Below, piece by piece: positions 53,545-62,092 of a DNA stretch of 64,000 nt. Source of the DNA: Parasphingorhabdus flavimaris (lineage in GTDB: Bacteria; Pseudomonadota; Alphaproteobacteria; Sphingomonadales; Sphingomonadaceae); contig NZ_JABWMH010000001.1 in the NCBI RefSeq assembly GCF_013371215.1, forward strand, positions 186,001 to 250,000, given 5' to 3'. The notes under the pieces were generated by a model. That model saw only the letters and a list, made by a program, of their open reading frames with translations, did no database searches and had not been told where the DNA came from. Position numbers and translations under genes: made by a program. Each line of letters starts with the position of its first letter. Position 1 is the first letter of the stretch.

Positions 53545-55596
53545 ATGAAGATTTCCTATCCTGCGCTGGCCGCAGGCCTCCTTTTTGCCGTCAATGCCGT
53601 CCCCGCTCTGGCCGAAGTATCAGGAGAGAGCAGCGACGCCTCTACGCCCGCCACAAACAAACCTGACACCAGCTTCTCGGTCGGTGAAATCGTCGTGACC
53701 GCACGCGGCATGGCGGGCAGCACCGACAATGTCCTGACTTCGGTCGACCGGCTCGGCGGTGACATTGCGCAGAACGCCGATGTCGACAATGTCTACGAAC
53801 TGATCGGCCGGATGCCGGGCATATTGGTGACCGACTTTAACCAGGGCACGACCAGCGGCAAATTTTCGATGCGCGGCTTCAATGGCGAGGGCAATATCAA
53901 CGCGGTCAAGCTGCTGATCGACGGCATCCCCTCGAACAGCAACGACGGCAATATGCCCTATATCGATATGGCCTTTCCGCTGAACATTGCCGTTATCGAG
54001 GTGGTCCGCGGCACCTCCGACCCGCGCTATGGCCTGCATGCCATTGCCGGCAGCGCCAATATCATCACCCGCTCCGGCGGCACCTATGTCGACGCGCGCG
54101 GTTCGGTCGGCAGTTACGACAGTTTCGAAGGGCAGCTGGTCGCCGGACTGGAAAGCGGCAATATCACGCAAAATTACCAGATCGCCTATCGCGAGAGCGA
54201 CGGCTATCGCGATCATAGCGACAGCCAGCGGTTCAGCCTGTCCGGCAAATGGGGGCTGGCGCTGGGCGAAAACGTCAAGCTGAGCGCCATCGCGCGCTAT
54301 TATGATGCGGACGCGGAAGAGCCCGGCTATCTGACTTTCGCCGATAGCCGTTCCAACCCGCGCATGACCAACGACTATAACGAGTCCGACGGCGATTCCC
54401 GCGGTCTGCAACAATATGCGCTGACGCTCGATGCCGCCCTGTCCGACCGGCTCGACTGGTCGAACATGGCCTATTACAACCGCTTCCGCGACGATCGTTT
54501 TGTCAAATTCTCCGCCGGAGCCTCGCAGCAGCGCCGCCTGACGCAGGAAGACCAATATGGTGTCTCCACCGCGCTCCACTGGCATGGCGATCTGTCCGGC
54601 GTAGCATTGATGCTGGAGGCAGGCGGCAATATCGAATGGCAGGACAATCGCTCGGCCCGCTGGCTTTCGGTCGAACGCGTGCCGACCAGCCAGACCCGCG
54701 ACCAGCAGTTCGACCTTTCGGTCGGCGGCGCCTATGTCCAGGCGATCATCGAACCGGCGAACTGGCTGCGAATCACGCCCGCCTACCGGATCGACTGGGT
54801 CGGCGGCGATTTCAACAATTTGCTCAGCGATACGTCCGCGCCGATCAATGATTATGGCAGCATCGACCAGCCGAAACTGTCGGTGGCCATTTTCCCGAGC
54901 GATGGTGTCACCCTCTATGGCAACTGGGGCAAGACCTTCCAGATTGGTTTGGGGTCCGGAGCCTATCTGATCCCGCCGCGCCAGATCGATCTGGCCCCGT
55001 CGATCAACAGCGGCTGGGAACTGGGCGCAAAATATCAACTGGGTGACAGGGTAGAGGCGCGTGTCGCTTATTGGGAGCAGAGCGCCACCGGAGAAATCGC
55101 CCGCAAGCTCAACGATCCGCTGGGCGATTTCGAGAATGTCGGCGGCACCGACCGCAATGGCGTCGATGTGCAGTTGCGCGTCAAGCCGATGGCGGACCTG
55201 TCTTTGTGGGGCGCATTGTCCTGGCAGAAGGCCGTTATATCGGTGCCATCGCCGGCGACGCCGGAACTGGCCGGCAACGAAATCAACCACACGCCGCGCT
55301 GGCTCTGGTCCGGCGGTATCGAATATTCTCCGCTGGAGCCGCTCACCCTGTCGCTGACCGGGCGCGGGCAATCCTCTTACTATCTCACCACCGCCAATGC
55401 GGAGGGCAAATGGGGTGATCTGAACATATTCGACGCCAGCATCGCCTATCGGCTGAACCAGAATGTCGAACTCGGTCTGACGGTCAAGAACCTGGGCGAC
55501 AGCTATTATGAATATGTCTGGTGGGACGGTTCGCAGACGCTGCACAGCCCGGCCAATGGCCGCAACGTCACCGCCAGCGCCCGGCTGCGCTTCTGA
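53545..55596 (+). CDS. TonB-dependent receptor
   Basis: 683-residue outer-membrane receptor for active, TonB-driven uptake of a chelate, probably of iron or another metal. The signal peptide ends in PALAEV. The plug domain has EIVVTARG (TonB box-like region), MPGILVTDFNQGTTSGKFSMRGF, LIDGIPSN and AIAGSANIITRSGG. The C-terminus ends ...SARLRF, the barrel signal. Its stop overlaps the next ATG (TGATG), so the PepSY gene is coupled. Substrate cannot be read; neighbours suggest a siderophore or metallophore. Confidence 0.93.
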   Translation: MKISYPALAAGLLFAVNAVPALAEVSGESSDASTPATNKPDTSFSVGEIVVTARGMAGSTDNVLTSVDRLGGDIAQNADVDNVYELIGRMPGILVTDFNQGTTSGKFSMRGFNGEGNINAVKLLIDGIPSNSNDGNMPYIDMAFPLNIAVIEVVRGTSDPRYGLHAIAGSANIITRSGGTYVDARGSVGSYDSFEGQLVAGLESGNITQNYQIAYRESDGYRDHSDSQRFSLSGKWGLALGENVKLSAIARYYDADAEEPGYLTFADSRSNPRMTNDYNESDGDSRGLQQYALTLDAALSDRLDWSNMAYYNRFRDDRFVKFSAGASQQRRLTQEDQYGVSTALHWHGDLSGVALMLEAGGNIEWQDNRSARWLSVERVPTSQTRDQQFDLSVGGAYVQAIIEPANWLRITPAYRIDWVGGDFNNLLSDTSAPINDYGSIDQPKLSVAIFPSDGVTLYGNWGKTFQIGLGSGAYLIPPRQIDLAPSINSGWELGAKYQLGDRVEARVAYWEQSATGEIARKLNDPLGDFENVGGTDRNGVDVQLRVKPMADLSLWGALSWQKAVISVPSPATPELAGNEINHTPRWLWSGGIEYSPLEPLTLSLTGRGQSSYYLTTANAEGKWGDLNIFDASIAYRLNQNVELGLTVKNLGDSYYEYVWWDGSQTLHSPANGRNVTASARLRF

Positions 55597-56699
55597 TGCA
55601 GATCAGAGGAGACCGGCTGCGCCGCGCGGTGCGCGCGCTCCATCTGTGGTTGGGGCTGGGCATCGGCGGCCTGCTGGTCTTGCTCGGCCTGACCGGTTCG
55701 GTCCTCACCTTCTACCCGGAACTGGATGCTTTGCTGCATCCGGATATCCGGGTGGAGGCCGGCGCGCCCGACTGGGACCGCGCGCTGAACACGGTTCGTC
55801 AGGCCTATCCGGAAAAACAGGGACCGTGGCGGTTTGAAGTGACCGGCAAGCCCGGCGCGATCCCCGCGCGCTATTATAATCCACCGGAGCGGGCCGGCCA
55901 TGATTTCCGGCCGATGATGGTCTGGCTTTCCCCCGATGGCTCGCAGCTACTGCGCCGCGACTATTGGGGCGAATATGCGGTGACCTTCATCTATGATCTG
56001 CATTACCGGCTGTTGCTCGGGGAGACCGGCGGTACCGTGCTCGGCTGGCTGGGCTTCGTCCTGCTCGCGCTGTTGCTCAGCGGTATATGGGCCTGGTGGC
56101 CCAAAGGTTCCTGGCGAAAGGCACTGCGGCTCAAACCCGGCGCCCATCCGCACCGCAGCCTGCGGGATTGGCACAAGCTTACCGGACTGTCCGGCCTGGT
56201 GTTTCTGCTGATCCTGACGGTGACCGGGATCATGCTGGCGCTGCCGGAGGAAAGCGACACGGTGCTCGCCTCGATCGGATTGCCGGTCGACCCGATGCCC
56301 CATGTTCATTCCGCCTCAACCCCATCCGTACAGCCGGTCAGCGTCGTCCATATCGTGCGTGCTGGCCGCGCGGCCCTGCCGCAAGCCCGCCTCGCCTGGA
56401 TCGAAACACCACCGGAACAGGGCGGCCATTTCCGCCTGCGCATGCAGGTCCCCGGCGACCCCAGCTTTCGCTTCCCGCACAGCTATGTCTGGGTGGACAG
56501 CGGCAGCGCCAAGGTAGTGGCGATCCACGACGCGCGACAGGCCCGGACCGGCAGCAAGATCAACAACTGGCTGCACCCGCTGCACGACGGGTCGGCCGGC
56601 GGCCTGACGGGACGAATATTGGTCGCGCTGTGCGGATTGTTGCCGAGCATATTGTTCGTAACCGGGGTACTGCGCTGGCGATCAAGGCGGCAAGGGTGA
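55596..56699 (+). CDS. PepSY-associated membrane protein
   Basis: 367-residue inner-membrane protein of the PepSY_TM family. The four membrane segments are at about 15-35 (LWLGLGIGGLLVLLGLTGSVL), 148-170 (LGWLGFVLLALLLSGIWAWW), 196-215 and 340-360. PepSY-type sequences lie between them. Several conserved histidines (HLWLGL, HYRLLLG, HKLTGLSG, WLHPLHDG) could bind haem, as in related ferric-siderophore reductases. With the TonB receptor before it, a role in reducing or releasing the imported metal in the periplasm is likely but inferred. Confidence 0.88.
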   Translation: MQIRGDRLRRAVRALHLWLGLGIGGLLVLLGLTGSVLTFYPELDALLHPDIRVEAGAPDWDRALNTVRQAYPEKQGPWRFEVTGKPGAIPARYYNPPERAGHDFRPMMVWLSPDGSQLLRRDYWGEYAVTFIYDLHYRLLLGETGGTVLGWLGFVLLALLLSGIWAWWPKGSWRKALRLKPGAHPHRSLRDWHKLTGLSGLVFLLILTVTGIMLALPEESDTVLASIGLPVDPMPHVHSASTPSVQPVSVVHIVRAGRAALPQARLAWIETPPEQGGHFRLRMQVPGDPSFRFPHSYVWVDSGSAKVVAIHDARQARTGSKINNWLHPLHDGSAGGLTGRILVALCGLLPSILFVTGVLRWRSRRQG

Positions 56700-56786
56700 G
56701 GGTTTGCCGGACCGTAGTGGCAAGGTACCCCACCAGCGGAACGCCCTCATCCAACTTCGCCTAATCCTTCAGATAAGGCTTCGTAT

Positions 56787-56808
56787 CCTTCTCCCTCACG
56801 GGAGAAGG
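56787..56808. repeat. REP-like hairpin CCTTCTCCC-tcac-GGGAGAAGG
   Basis: Perfect 9-bp arms with a 4-nt loop between two convergent genes. Sequences of this form (CCTTCTCCC...GGGAGAAGG) recur in intergenic DNA of many Proteobacteria; whether it recurs in this genome cannot be seen from one window. Confidence 0.7.
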
Positions 56809-57083
56809 TGGGAAAATGCTGTCCTACATCTGACTCAATCCGGTATGATCGAACCCGCTCCGCGCCATGGGCGGGACGGGCTCTTTGACAATCTGGATAG
56901 GATCGCGGCGCTGGCGGCGGGGTGCGTGTTCCAAACGGACCGGTTTCGGCGGCAATCTGGAAGATTACACTCGATGACCGGTTGGTTTCCTACAAATGCT
57001 GGAATTTTGCGGCCTGGGGGCAAAGATTACAGAAAATAAAAGCGGATGTTTGTGTAAAGTTCACGGCGCGCCGCAAAAATGTC

Positions 57084-57152
57084 GGGCTCGCACGAAGACA
57101 CGAAGCCACAAAGCGCAATCTCTTCGTGCCTTCGTGTCTTCGTGCGAGTCCC
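57084..57152. repeat. Long inverted repeat (19-bp perfect arms)
   Basis: CTCGCACGAAGACACGAAG (57087-57105) pairs perfectly with its complement at 57130-57148. GGG/CCC outside the arms extends the stem after one bulged base. The 24-nt loop contains further partial copies (CTTCGTG). The arms are built of short CACGAAG repeats. It lies about 90 bp beyond the purD stop codon. Confidence 0.85.
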
Positions 57153-57239
57153 ATAAACTTGCTCTCGGCAAACGGTTACCAAATACTGTTATTGGCCCCA
57201 ACTTTGACAAACTTTGGCGCGCCAGACCTACGAGAAAGC

Positions 57240-58520
57240 CTAGTGGCCCGCTTCCCGCGCAACCTCGCGCCAACCGATGTCGCGGCGGCAAAAGCCGCTC
57301 TCGAAATCAATCTGGTCGACCGCGGCATAAGCCTTGGCCTGCGCCTCGGTGGCGCTGTCGCCCAGCGCGGTGACGTTGAGCACGCGACCGCCGCTGGCAA
57401 CCAGTGCGCCGTCCACCTCGGTGGTACCGGCGTGAAATATCTTGGCGCCCTCCCGTTCGGCTCGCGCCAGATTCTGGATCTTGCCGCCTTTTTCCGGTGT
57501 CGCAGGATAGCCCTTGGCGGCCATAACCACGGTGAGCGCGGTTTCGGGGGCAAAGACCGGGGCGCTGGTCTGGGCGAGGTCGCCCTTGGCGGTGCGCATC
57601 AGCAGCTTGGCGAGATCGCTTTCCAGCCGCATCATCAGCACCTGGCATTCCGGGTCACCGAAGCGGGCGTTATATTCGATCAGCTGCGGGCCGGTTTCGG
57701 TCAGCATTAGCCCGGCGAACAGCACGCCGCTATAGGGCGTGCCCTCGGCGGCCAATGTGTCGACGGTCGGCTGGATGATCTCGTCCATCACCTGCTGTTG
57801 CAGGGCGGCGGTGAGGACAGGGGCGGGGCTGTAGGCGCCCATGCCGCCGGTGTTCGGGCCAGTATCGCCTTCGCCGACGCGCTTGTGATCCTGCGCGGTG
57901 CCGAAGGGGACGACCGACTTGCCGTCGGTGATCGCGAAGAAACTGGCTTCCTCGCCGGTCAGAAATTCCTCGATCACCACTTCCGCGCCGGCTGCGCCAA
58001 AGCCGCCGCCAAACATGTCGGTGATCGCGGCCTCGGCTTCTTCGCGGGTCTCGGCGATGATCACGCCTTTACCGGCGGCCAGACCATCGGCCTTGATCAC
58101 GACGGGAATGGAGAAGCCGTCGAGCGCCTTGAGCGCGTCGGCGGCGCTGCTGGTCCGGACATAGCCGGCGGTCGGGATATTGGCGCGGCTGCACAGGTCC
58201 TTGGTGAAGCCCTTGGAGCCCTCTAGCTGGGCGGCTGCCTTGTCGGGACCGAACACCGCTATGTCGGCGGCGCGCAGGCTGTTGCCCAGACCGTCGACCA
58301 GCGGCGCTTCGGGACCGACGACGACCAGATCGATGCGCTTGCTCTGGCAGAAGCGGACAACCGCGTCATGATCGGCGATGTCCAGCGTCACCGGTCCGGC
58401 ATGTTGCGCGATGCCCGGATTTCCCGGTGTCGCGTAGAATTTCTCGAGAGAAGGGGATTGCGCCAGCTTCCAGGCCAAGGCATGTTCGCGGCCACCGGAG
58501 CCAATCAACAGGATATTCAT
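57240..58520 (-). CDS. purD: Phosphoribosylamine-glycine ligase
   Basis: 426-residue ATP-grasp enzyme of purine synthesis, which joins glycine to phosphoribosylamine. The N-terminus [23 protein letters not shown] is canonical and fixes the start at 58520. Other blocks are [49 protein letters not shown] and [18 protein letters not shown] stands 9 nt upstream, inside the xseA coding region. The start codon overlaps that of divergent xseA by two bases. xseA/purD neighbourhood is common in sphingomonads. Confidence 0.97.
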   Translation of the reverse strand: MNILLIGSGGREHALAWKLAQSPSLEKFYATPGNPGIAQHAGPVTLDIADHDAVVRFCQSKRIDLVVVGPEAPLVDGLGNSLRAADIAVFGPDKAAAQLEGSKGFTKDLCSRANIPTAGYVRTSSAADALKALDGFSIPVVIKADGLAAGKGVIIAETREEAEAAITDMFGGGFGAAGAEVVIEEFLTGEEASFFAITDGKSVVPFGTAQDHKRVGEGDTGPNTGGMGAYSPAPVLTAALQQQVMDEIIQPTVDTLAAEGTPYSGVLFAGLMLTETGPQLIEYNARFGDPECQVLMMRLESDLAKLLMRTAKGDLAQTSAPVFAPETALTVVMAAKGYPATPEKGGKIQNLARAEREGAKIFHAGTTEVDGALVASGGRVLNVTALGDSATEAQAKAYAAVDQIDFESGFCRRDIGWREVAREAGH

Positions 58521-59985
58521 GGACGATTCCCTCTCATTAGACGCGAAGCTCCTAGCCGAGAGCGGGCAGGGTGACAACGCCCCGCCGCTCAGCGTTTCGG
58601 AAATTTCCGGCGCGCTCAAGCGGGTGGTCGAGGATCGCTTCGGTTATGTCCGGATCCGGGGCGAAATCTCGGGCTTCAAGCGGGCGGCGTCGGGCCATGT
58701 CTATCTCGCGCTGAAGGATGACAAGGCGGTGATCGACGGGGTGATGTGGAAGGGCAATGCCGGACGGCTGCCGTTCCGGCCCGAGGATGGCATCGAGGTC
58801 GTCGTCTCGGGCAAGCTCACCACCTATCCCGGCCGTTCGAAATATCAGGTCGTGATCGACAAGATGGAACTGGCGGGCGAGGGCGCGCTGATGGCCCTGT
58901 TCGAGAAGCTCAAGGCCAAGCTGCTCGGTGAAGGGCTGTTTGATCAGGACCGCAAGAAACCGATTCCCTTCCTGCCCAAAACCATCGGCGTGGTCACATC
59001 GCCGACCGGCTCGGTGATCCGCGATATCCTCCACCGCCTCGCCGACCGCTGCCCCAGCCATGTCATCGTCTGGCCGGTGCTGGTCCAGGGCGAGGGCGCG
59101 GCGAAGCAGATATCCCACGCCATTCGCGGCTTCTCCGAGATGGCCCCGGACGGCCCGGTCGCCCGGCCCGATCTGGTGATCGTCGCCCGCGGTGGCGGTT
59201 CGATCGAGGACCTGTGGAGCTTCAATGAGGAGGCAGTGGTCCGCGCGGTGGCGGATTGTTCGATCCCGATTATCTCGGCCGTGGGGCACGAGACCGATAC
59301 AACGCTTTGCGATTTCGCCGCCGACCTGCGCGCACCAACGCCGACCGCTGCCGCCGAAATGGCGGTACCGGTCCGCGCGGAATGGCTGGCAACCCTGTCC
59401 GAGGGCAAGGCGCGGATGGCGCGCAGCGTGCAACGCAGTCTGAACACGGCGCAGGAGCGGCTGGAGGCGCAGCGCCGCCTGATGCCGGCGCTGACCGATC
59501 TGCTCCGCCCGCACCAGCAGCGGGTCGACGAGACGTCCGAGCGGATGAAATATGGCATGAGCCAGAATATCGCCCACGCCCGCAGCCGCTTCGCCAATAG
59601 CGCGGGGGCCTTGCGGCCCTCGATATTGAAGCAGCGGCTGGCCCGCTCGCAGGAGCAGTTCCGGCGGCTGGACCTGCCGGTCAGTCTTGTGCAGCGGCCC
59701 CTAGCGGACGCGCAGCAGCGGCTCGACGCGCTGTGGCGCCTGGCGCAGCAGGTCTCTCCCGACGGTCCGCTCAAGCGCGGCTATGCCAGGGTATCGGGAC
59801 CGGATGGCAGGCTGATCGCCAACCGCGCCGCCGCGATAAAGGCCGGCGATCTCGATCTGCATTTCCAGGACGGAGTCGTTGGCGCGACGGTCACGGACAA
59901 GGCGCCAGCCAGGCCAAAGCCTGCCCCACCATCGGCGAGCCGAGTCAAAAAAGCGCCGGATGACAGGCAGAAGGATTTATTCTAG
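58519..59985 (+). CDS. xseA: Exodeoxyribonuclease VII large subunit
   Basis: 488-residue nuclease subunit that, with XseB, degrades single-stranded DNA in mismatch repair and recombination. The N-terminal OB-fold ([45 protein letters not shown]) is followed by the catalytic core ([63 protein letters not shown]) and a coiled-coil part. No other start codon lies between 58519 and the OB-fold, and AGGA is 5 nt before it. Its ATG overlaps the purD start codon on the other strand. Confidence 0.96.
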   Translation: MDDSLSLDAKLLAESGQGDNAPPLSVSEISGALKRVVEDRFGYVRIRGEISGFKRAASGHVYLALKDDKAVIDGVMWKGNAGRLPFRPEDGIEVVVSGKLTTYPGRSKYQVVIDKMELAGEGALMALFEKLKAKLLGEGLFDQDRKKPIPFLPKTIGVVTSPTGSVIRDILHRLADRCPSHVIVWPVLVQGEGAAKQISHAIRGFSEMAPDGPVARPDLVIVARGGGSIEDLWSFNEEAVVRAVADCSIPIISAVGHETDTTLCDFAADLRAPTPTAAAEMAVPVRAEWLATLSEGKARMARSVQRSLNTAQERLEAQRRLMPALTDLLRPHQQRVDETSERMKYGMSQNIAHARSRFANSAGALRPSILKQRLARSQEQFRRLDLPVSLVQRPLADAQQRLDALWRLAQQVSPDGPLKRGYARVSGPDGRLIANRAAAIKAGDLDLHFQDGVVGATVTDKAPARPKPAPPSASRVKKAPDDRQKDLF

Positions 59986-60067
59986 GGGCAATTGCGTTAG
60001 GATTGGCCGGCCTCGGTAATCATGACCGTAAATCGCAGGTAAAGGATTCAGGGAGTATAAACGTCCT

Positions 60068-60277
60068 ATGTTAATGTCCAATCGCAACAAGGTGGCAAAG
60101 CTGCATTATATGCCGAACGGCTTTCGTCCGCTTTCTTCGGGCGACCATGTTCTCTGCGCGGTGACCGGCGAGGCTATCCCGCTCGACGAGCTGCGTTACT
60201 GGAGCGTCGAAAAGCAGGAGCCTTATGCCACTGCACAAATCTCGGCGCACGCTCATCTGCCGGAAGATGAGCGGTGA
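60068..60277 (+). CDS. DUF2093 family protein
   Basis: 69-residue protein of the DUF2093 family, found in alphaproteobacteria and without known function. The block GDHVLCAVTGEAIPLDELRYWSVEKQEPYA is the family core. Two ATGs (60068, 60074) are possible. Its TGA overlaps the GTG of the peptidase gene that follows (GTGA), so the two are co-translated; DUF2093 often stands between xseA and a peptidase. Confidence 0.88.
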   Translation: MLMSNRNKVAKLHYMPNGFRPLSSGDHVLCAVTGEAIPLDELRYWSVEKQEPYATAQISAHAHLPEDER

Positions 60278-61146
60278 GACGACGGTTGAAAATCGTTCTC
60301 GGCGCTTTGACGATGGCGGCTACCGCCGTCCCGGCAGCAATTGTATATGCCGAAGCCAATGACACCGAACAGTCGGCATTTCGCGAGGCGGTAAAATTCG
60401 GCTTTAGCGGTGAAGCGATCCAGGGCGGCGTGATGATCGGCGACGCGCCCGCAGGCACCGCCAGCCTGTCTTTCGATGGCGACCCGGTTCCCGTCGACGA
60501 GGATGGCAAGTTCATTATCGCGTTCAATCGCGACGCCGGACAGGCAGCGCATCTGGTTGCCACGCTGGGCAACGGACAGACGGTCCGCAAGTTCATCAAT
60601 ATCGCTCCGCGCAAATGGCAGATTGAACATGTCAGCCTCAATCGCGGCGGACGCACCGCCAGCGAGTCCTTCAAGCGCCGCCGCGCACCGGAATTGGCGC
60701 AGATCAACGCGGCGCGCAGCGTCAAGAGCGACAGCGCCGGCTGGCGTCAGAATTTCATCTGGCCGGTCAAGGGCAGAATTTCCGGCATGTTCGGTAATCA
60801 ACGCATCTATAACGGCTCGCCGGGCAGTTATCACAGCGGGATCGATATCGCCGCCGCCAACGGCACTTATTATGTCGCGCCCGCCGACGGCGTCGTGACA
60901 CTGGCGGCGAGTAGCCCGTTCACGCTCGAAGGCAATCTGCTGATGATTGACCACGGCATGGGTCTCAACAGCGCGTTTCTGCACAGTTCGGAAATCCTGG
61001 TGGAAGCCGGGGAGGTCGTCAAGCGCGGCCAGCCCATCGGCCGCATCGGCTCAACCGGTAGCGCCACCGGGCCGCATCTGCACTGGTCGATGAAGTGGAA
61101 TCAGGCGAGGATCGACCCGATCCTGCTGACCGGGGCGATGGACTAG
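60274..61146 (+). CDS. M23-family peptidoglycan peptidase
   Basis: 290-residue exported LytM-type metallopeptidase. A signal peptide (to about ...PAAIVYA) and an N-terminal beta-domain lead to the catalytic domain from about residue 165 (WPVKGRISGMFGNQRIYNG). The zinc site is complete: YHSGIDIA (H-x3-D) and the final HLHW. GQPIGRIGSTGSATGPHLHW is typical. It should cut peptide cross-links in the cell wall or act in division. The GTG start overlaps the DUF2093 stop. Confidence 0.92.
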   Translation: MRRRLKIVLGALTMAATAVPAAIVYAEANDTEQSAFREAVKFGFSGEAIQGGVMIGDAPAGTASLSFDGDPVPVDEDGKFIIAFNRDAGQAAHLVATLGNGQTVRKFINIAPRKWQIEHVSLNRGGRTASESFKRRRAPELAQINAARSVKSDSAGWRQNFIWPVKGRISGMFGNQRIYNGSPGSYHSGIDIAAANGTYYVAPADGVVTLAASSPFTLEGNLLMIDHGMGLNSAFLHSSEILVEAGEVVKRGQPIGRIGSTGSATGPHLHWSMKWNQARIDPILLTGAMD

Positions 61147-61165
61147 CTATGGAAGGTTCCGGCTT

Positions 61166-61738
61166 TTAATTCGTAACCCGTTTGACTTTGAAGCCTCGGC
61201 CTTCATTCACCTTGGCCAGATAGCTGCCCAAAGCCGCACGTTCGATCGTGATCGAATCGCCTGCCTTTGGCCTGCGCATTGTGCTGCGGGGAGGCTCGGT
61301 CTGCTGCCAAACCGCTCCCTCTTCCAGCTGGATCAGCCATTTGCCGCTGCGAATCGTTCGCGCAGACTTGATAATCCCTTCAATTGACTCGATTTGCTCG
61401 CCTTCATCGCCTTCACCGTCGAACAGCTTGATCCTTGGCAGTGTCAGTCCGAACAGTCCACGCCGCGCTTCGCGCACTTGTTCGCGATCGGCGATAACCA
61501 CCTGGTTGGAGGATTGGGCCGTCTGCAGAGTTGTCACCTTTTCATCGTAGCAGGCCAGACGAGCGGTCGGATCGGCGACGTCCTTGCAAGCCACCAGTTC
61601 GGTATAGACAGTTGGCGGTGCCGTTAGCGCTTTTCTGCGATCGACCTCCTGAGCAGATGCCGGGGCACTAGTGATGCCTGCCGCCACTGTTATAGTCGCT
61701 GAAATCAAGCTTGCGACGAGCCATTTTGAACCAACCAT
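61166..61738 (-). CDS. Hypothetical exported protein
   Basis: 190-residue protein with a signal peptide (MVGSKWLVASLISATITVAAGITSAPASA). A short motif, LVACKDVADPTARLACYDEKV, with two cysteines, recurs in many sphingomonad exported proteins and may form a disulfide-bonded hairpin. The rest is basic and beta-rich (GKWLIQLEEGAVWQQ, ITIERAALGSYLAKV). No family or function can be named. It is convergent with the M23 gene. Confidence 0.7.
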   Translation of the reverse strand: MVGSKWLVASLISATITVAAGITSAPASAQEVDRRKALTAPPTVYTELVACKDVADPTARLACYDEKVTTLQTAQSSNQVVIADREQVREARRGLFGLTLPRIKLFDGEGDEGEQIESIEGIIKSARTIRSGKWLIQLEEGAVWQQTEPPRSTMRRPKAGDSITIERAALGSYLAKVNEGRGFKVKRVTN

Positions 61739-62092
61739 GCTGAATTTTCCCGTTATCCGACTTCAGATTTCTTTTTACATAAGCAATCGCGCTACGCGAG
61801 GCAATTCATTGTTGAACGAACGGGGTGAGCCGACTGTGCTGCAAGTGTAGGGCCACCAAACATGATAATTATCCCCAATTTTGGCGGCCATGACACTGTG
61901 ACAAAATAGTTACAATCTCTACAAAAACTGCCCTTTTCCCTGAACAGAAGCTTTACAGGCCACAAGCCTTGTTGCAATTGACCTCCAACTCGGTGGTCGA
62001 ATCCGTGCGTTTGGGGCGCGCTGATTGCCATCGATCAACAACCGGGGATCGGCCATAATGGTCAACCTCTCCAGAATAAGGGACTGGATTAC
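61739..62092. other. 354-bp region before the TonB receptor; regulatory region only
   Basis: No open frame is convincing. The region is AT-richer than its neighbours, which suits a promoter region between the divergent genes. CATGATAATTATC (61861-61873) is weakly Fur-box-like. -35-like hexamers occur (TTGACC near 61978; TTTACA near 61951) without a matching -10, so no promoter is called. Confidence 0.55.

Larger units (their letters stand above)
56700..57239. other. 540-bp gap without gene; holds two repeat hairpins
   Basis: No open frame here shows a convincing start, ribosome site or protein-like composition. The gap holds the two inverted repeats listed separately (56787-56808 and 57084-57152). 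It separates the convergent PepSY and purD genes, so it may serve only as a termination zone. Nothing else was recognised. Confidence 0.7.

Noticed and set aside
53620-55545. 641-codon minus-strand frame
   Set aside because: Antisense to the TonB receptor.
61894-61905. TGTCAC/TGTCAT repeats before the right-hand TonB gene as Pho box
   Set aside because: Repeats are 8 bp apart rather than 11 and on the wrong strand for the receptor.
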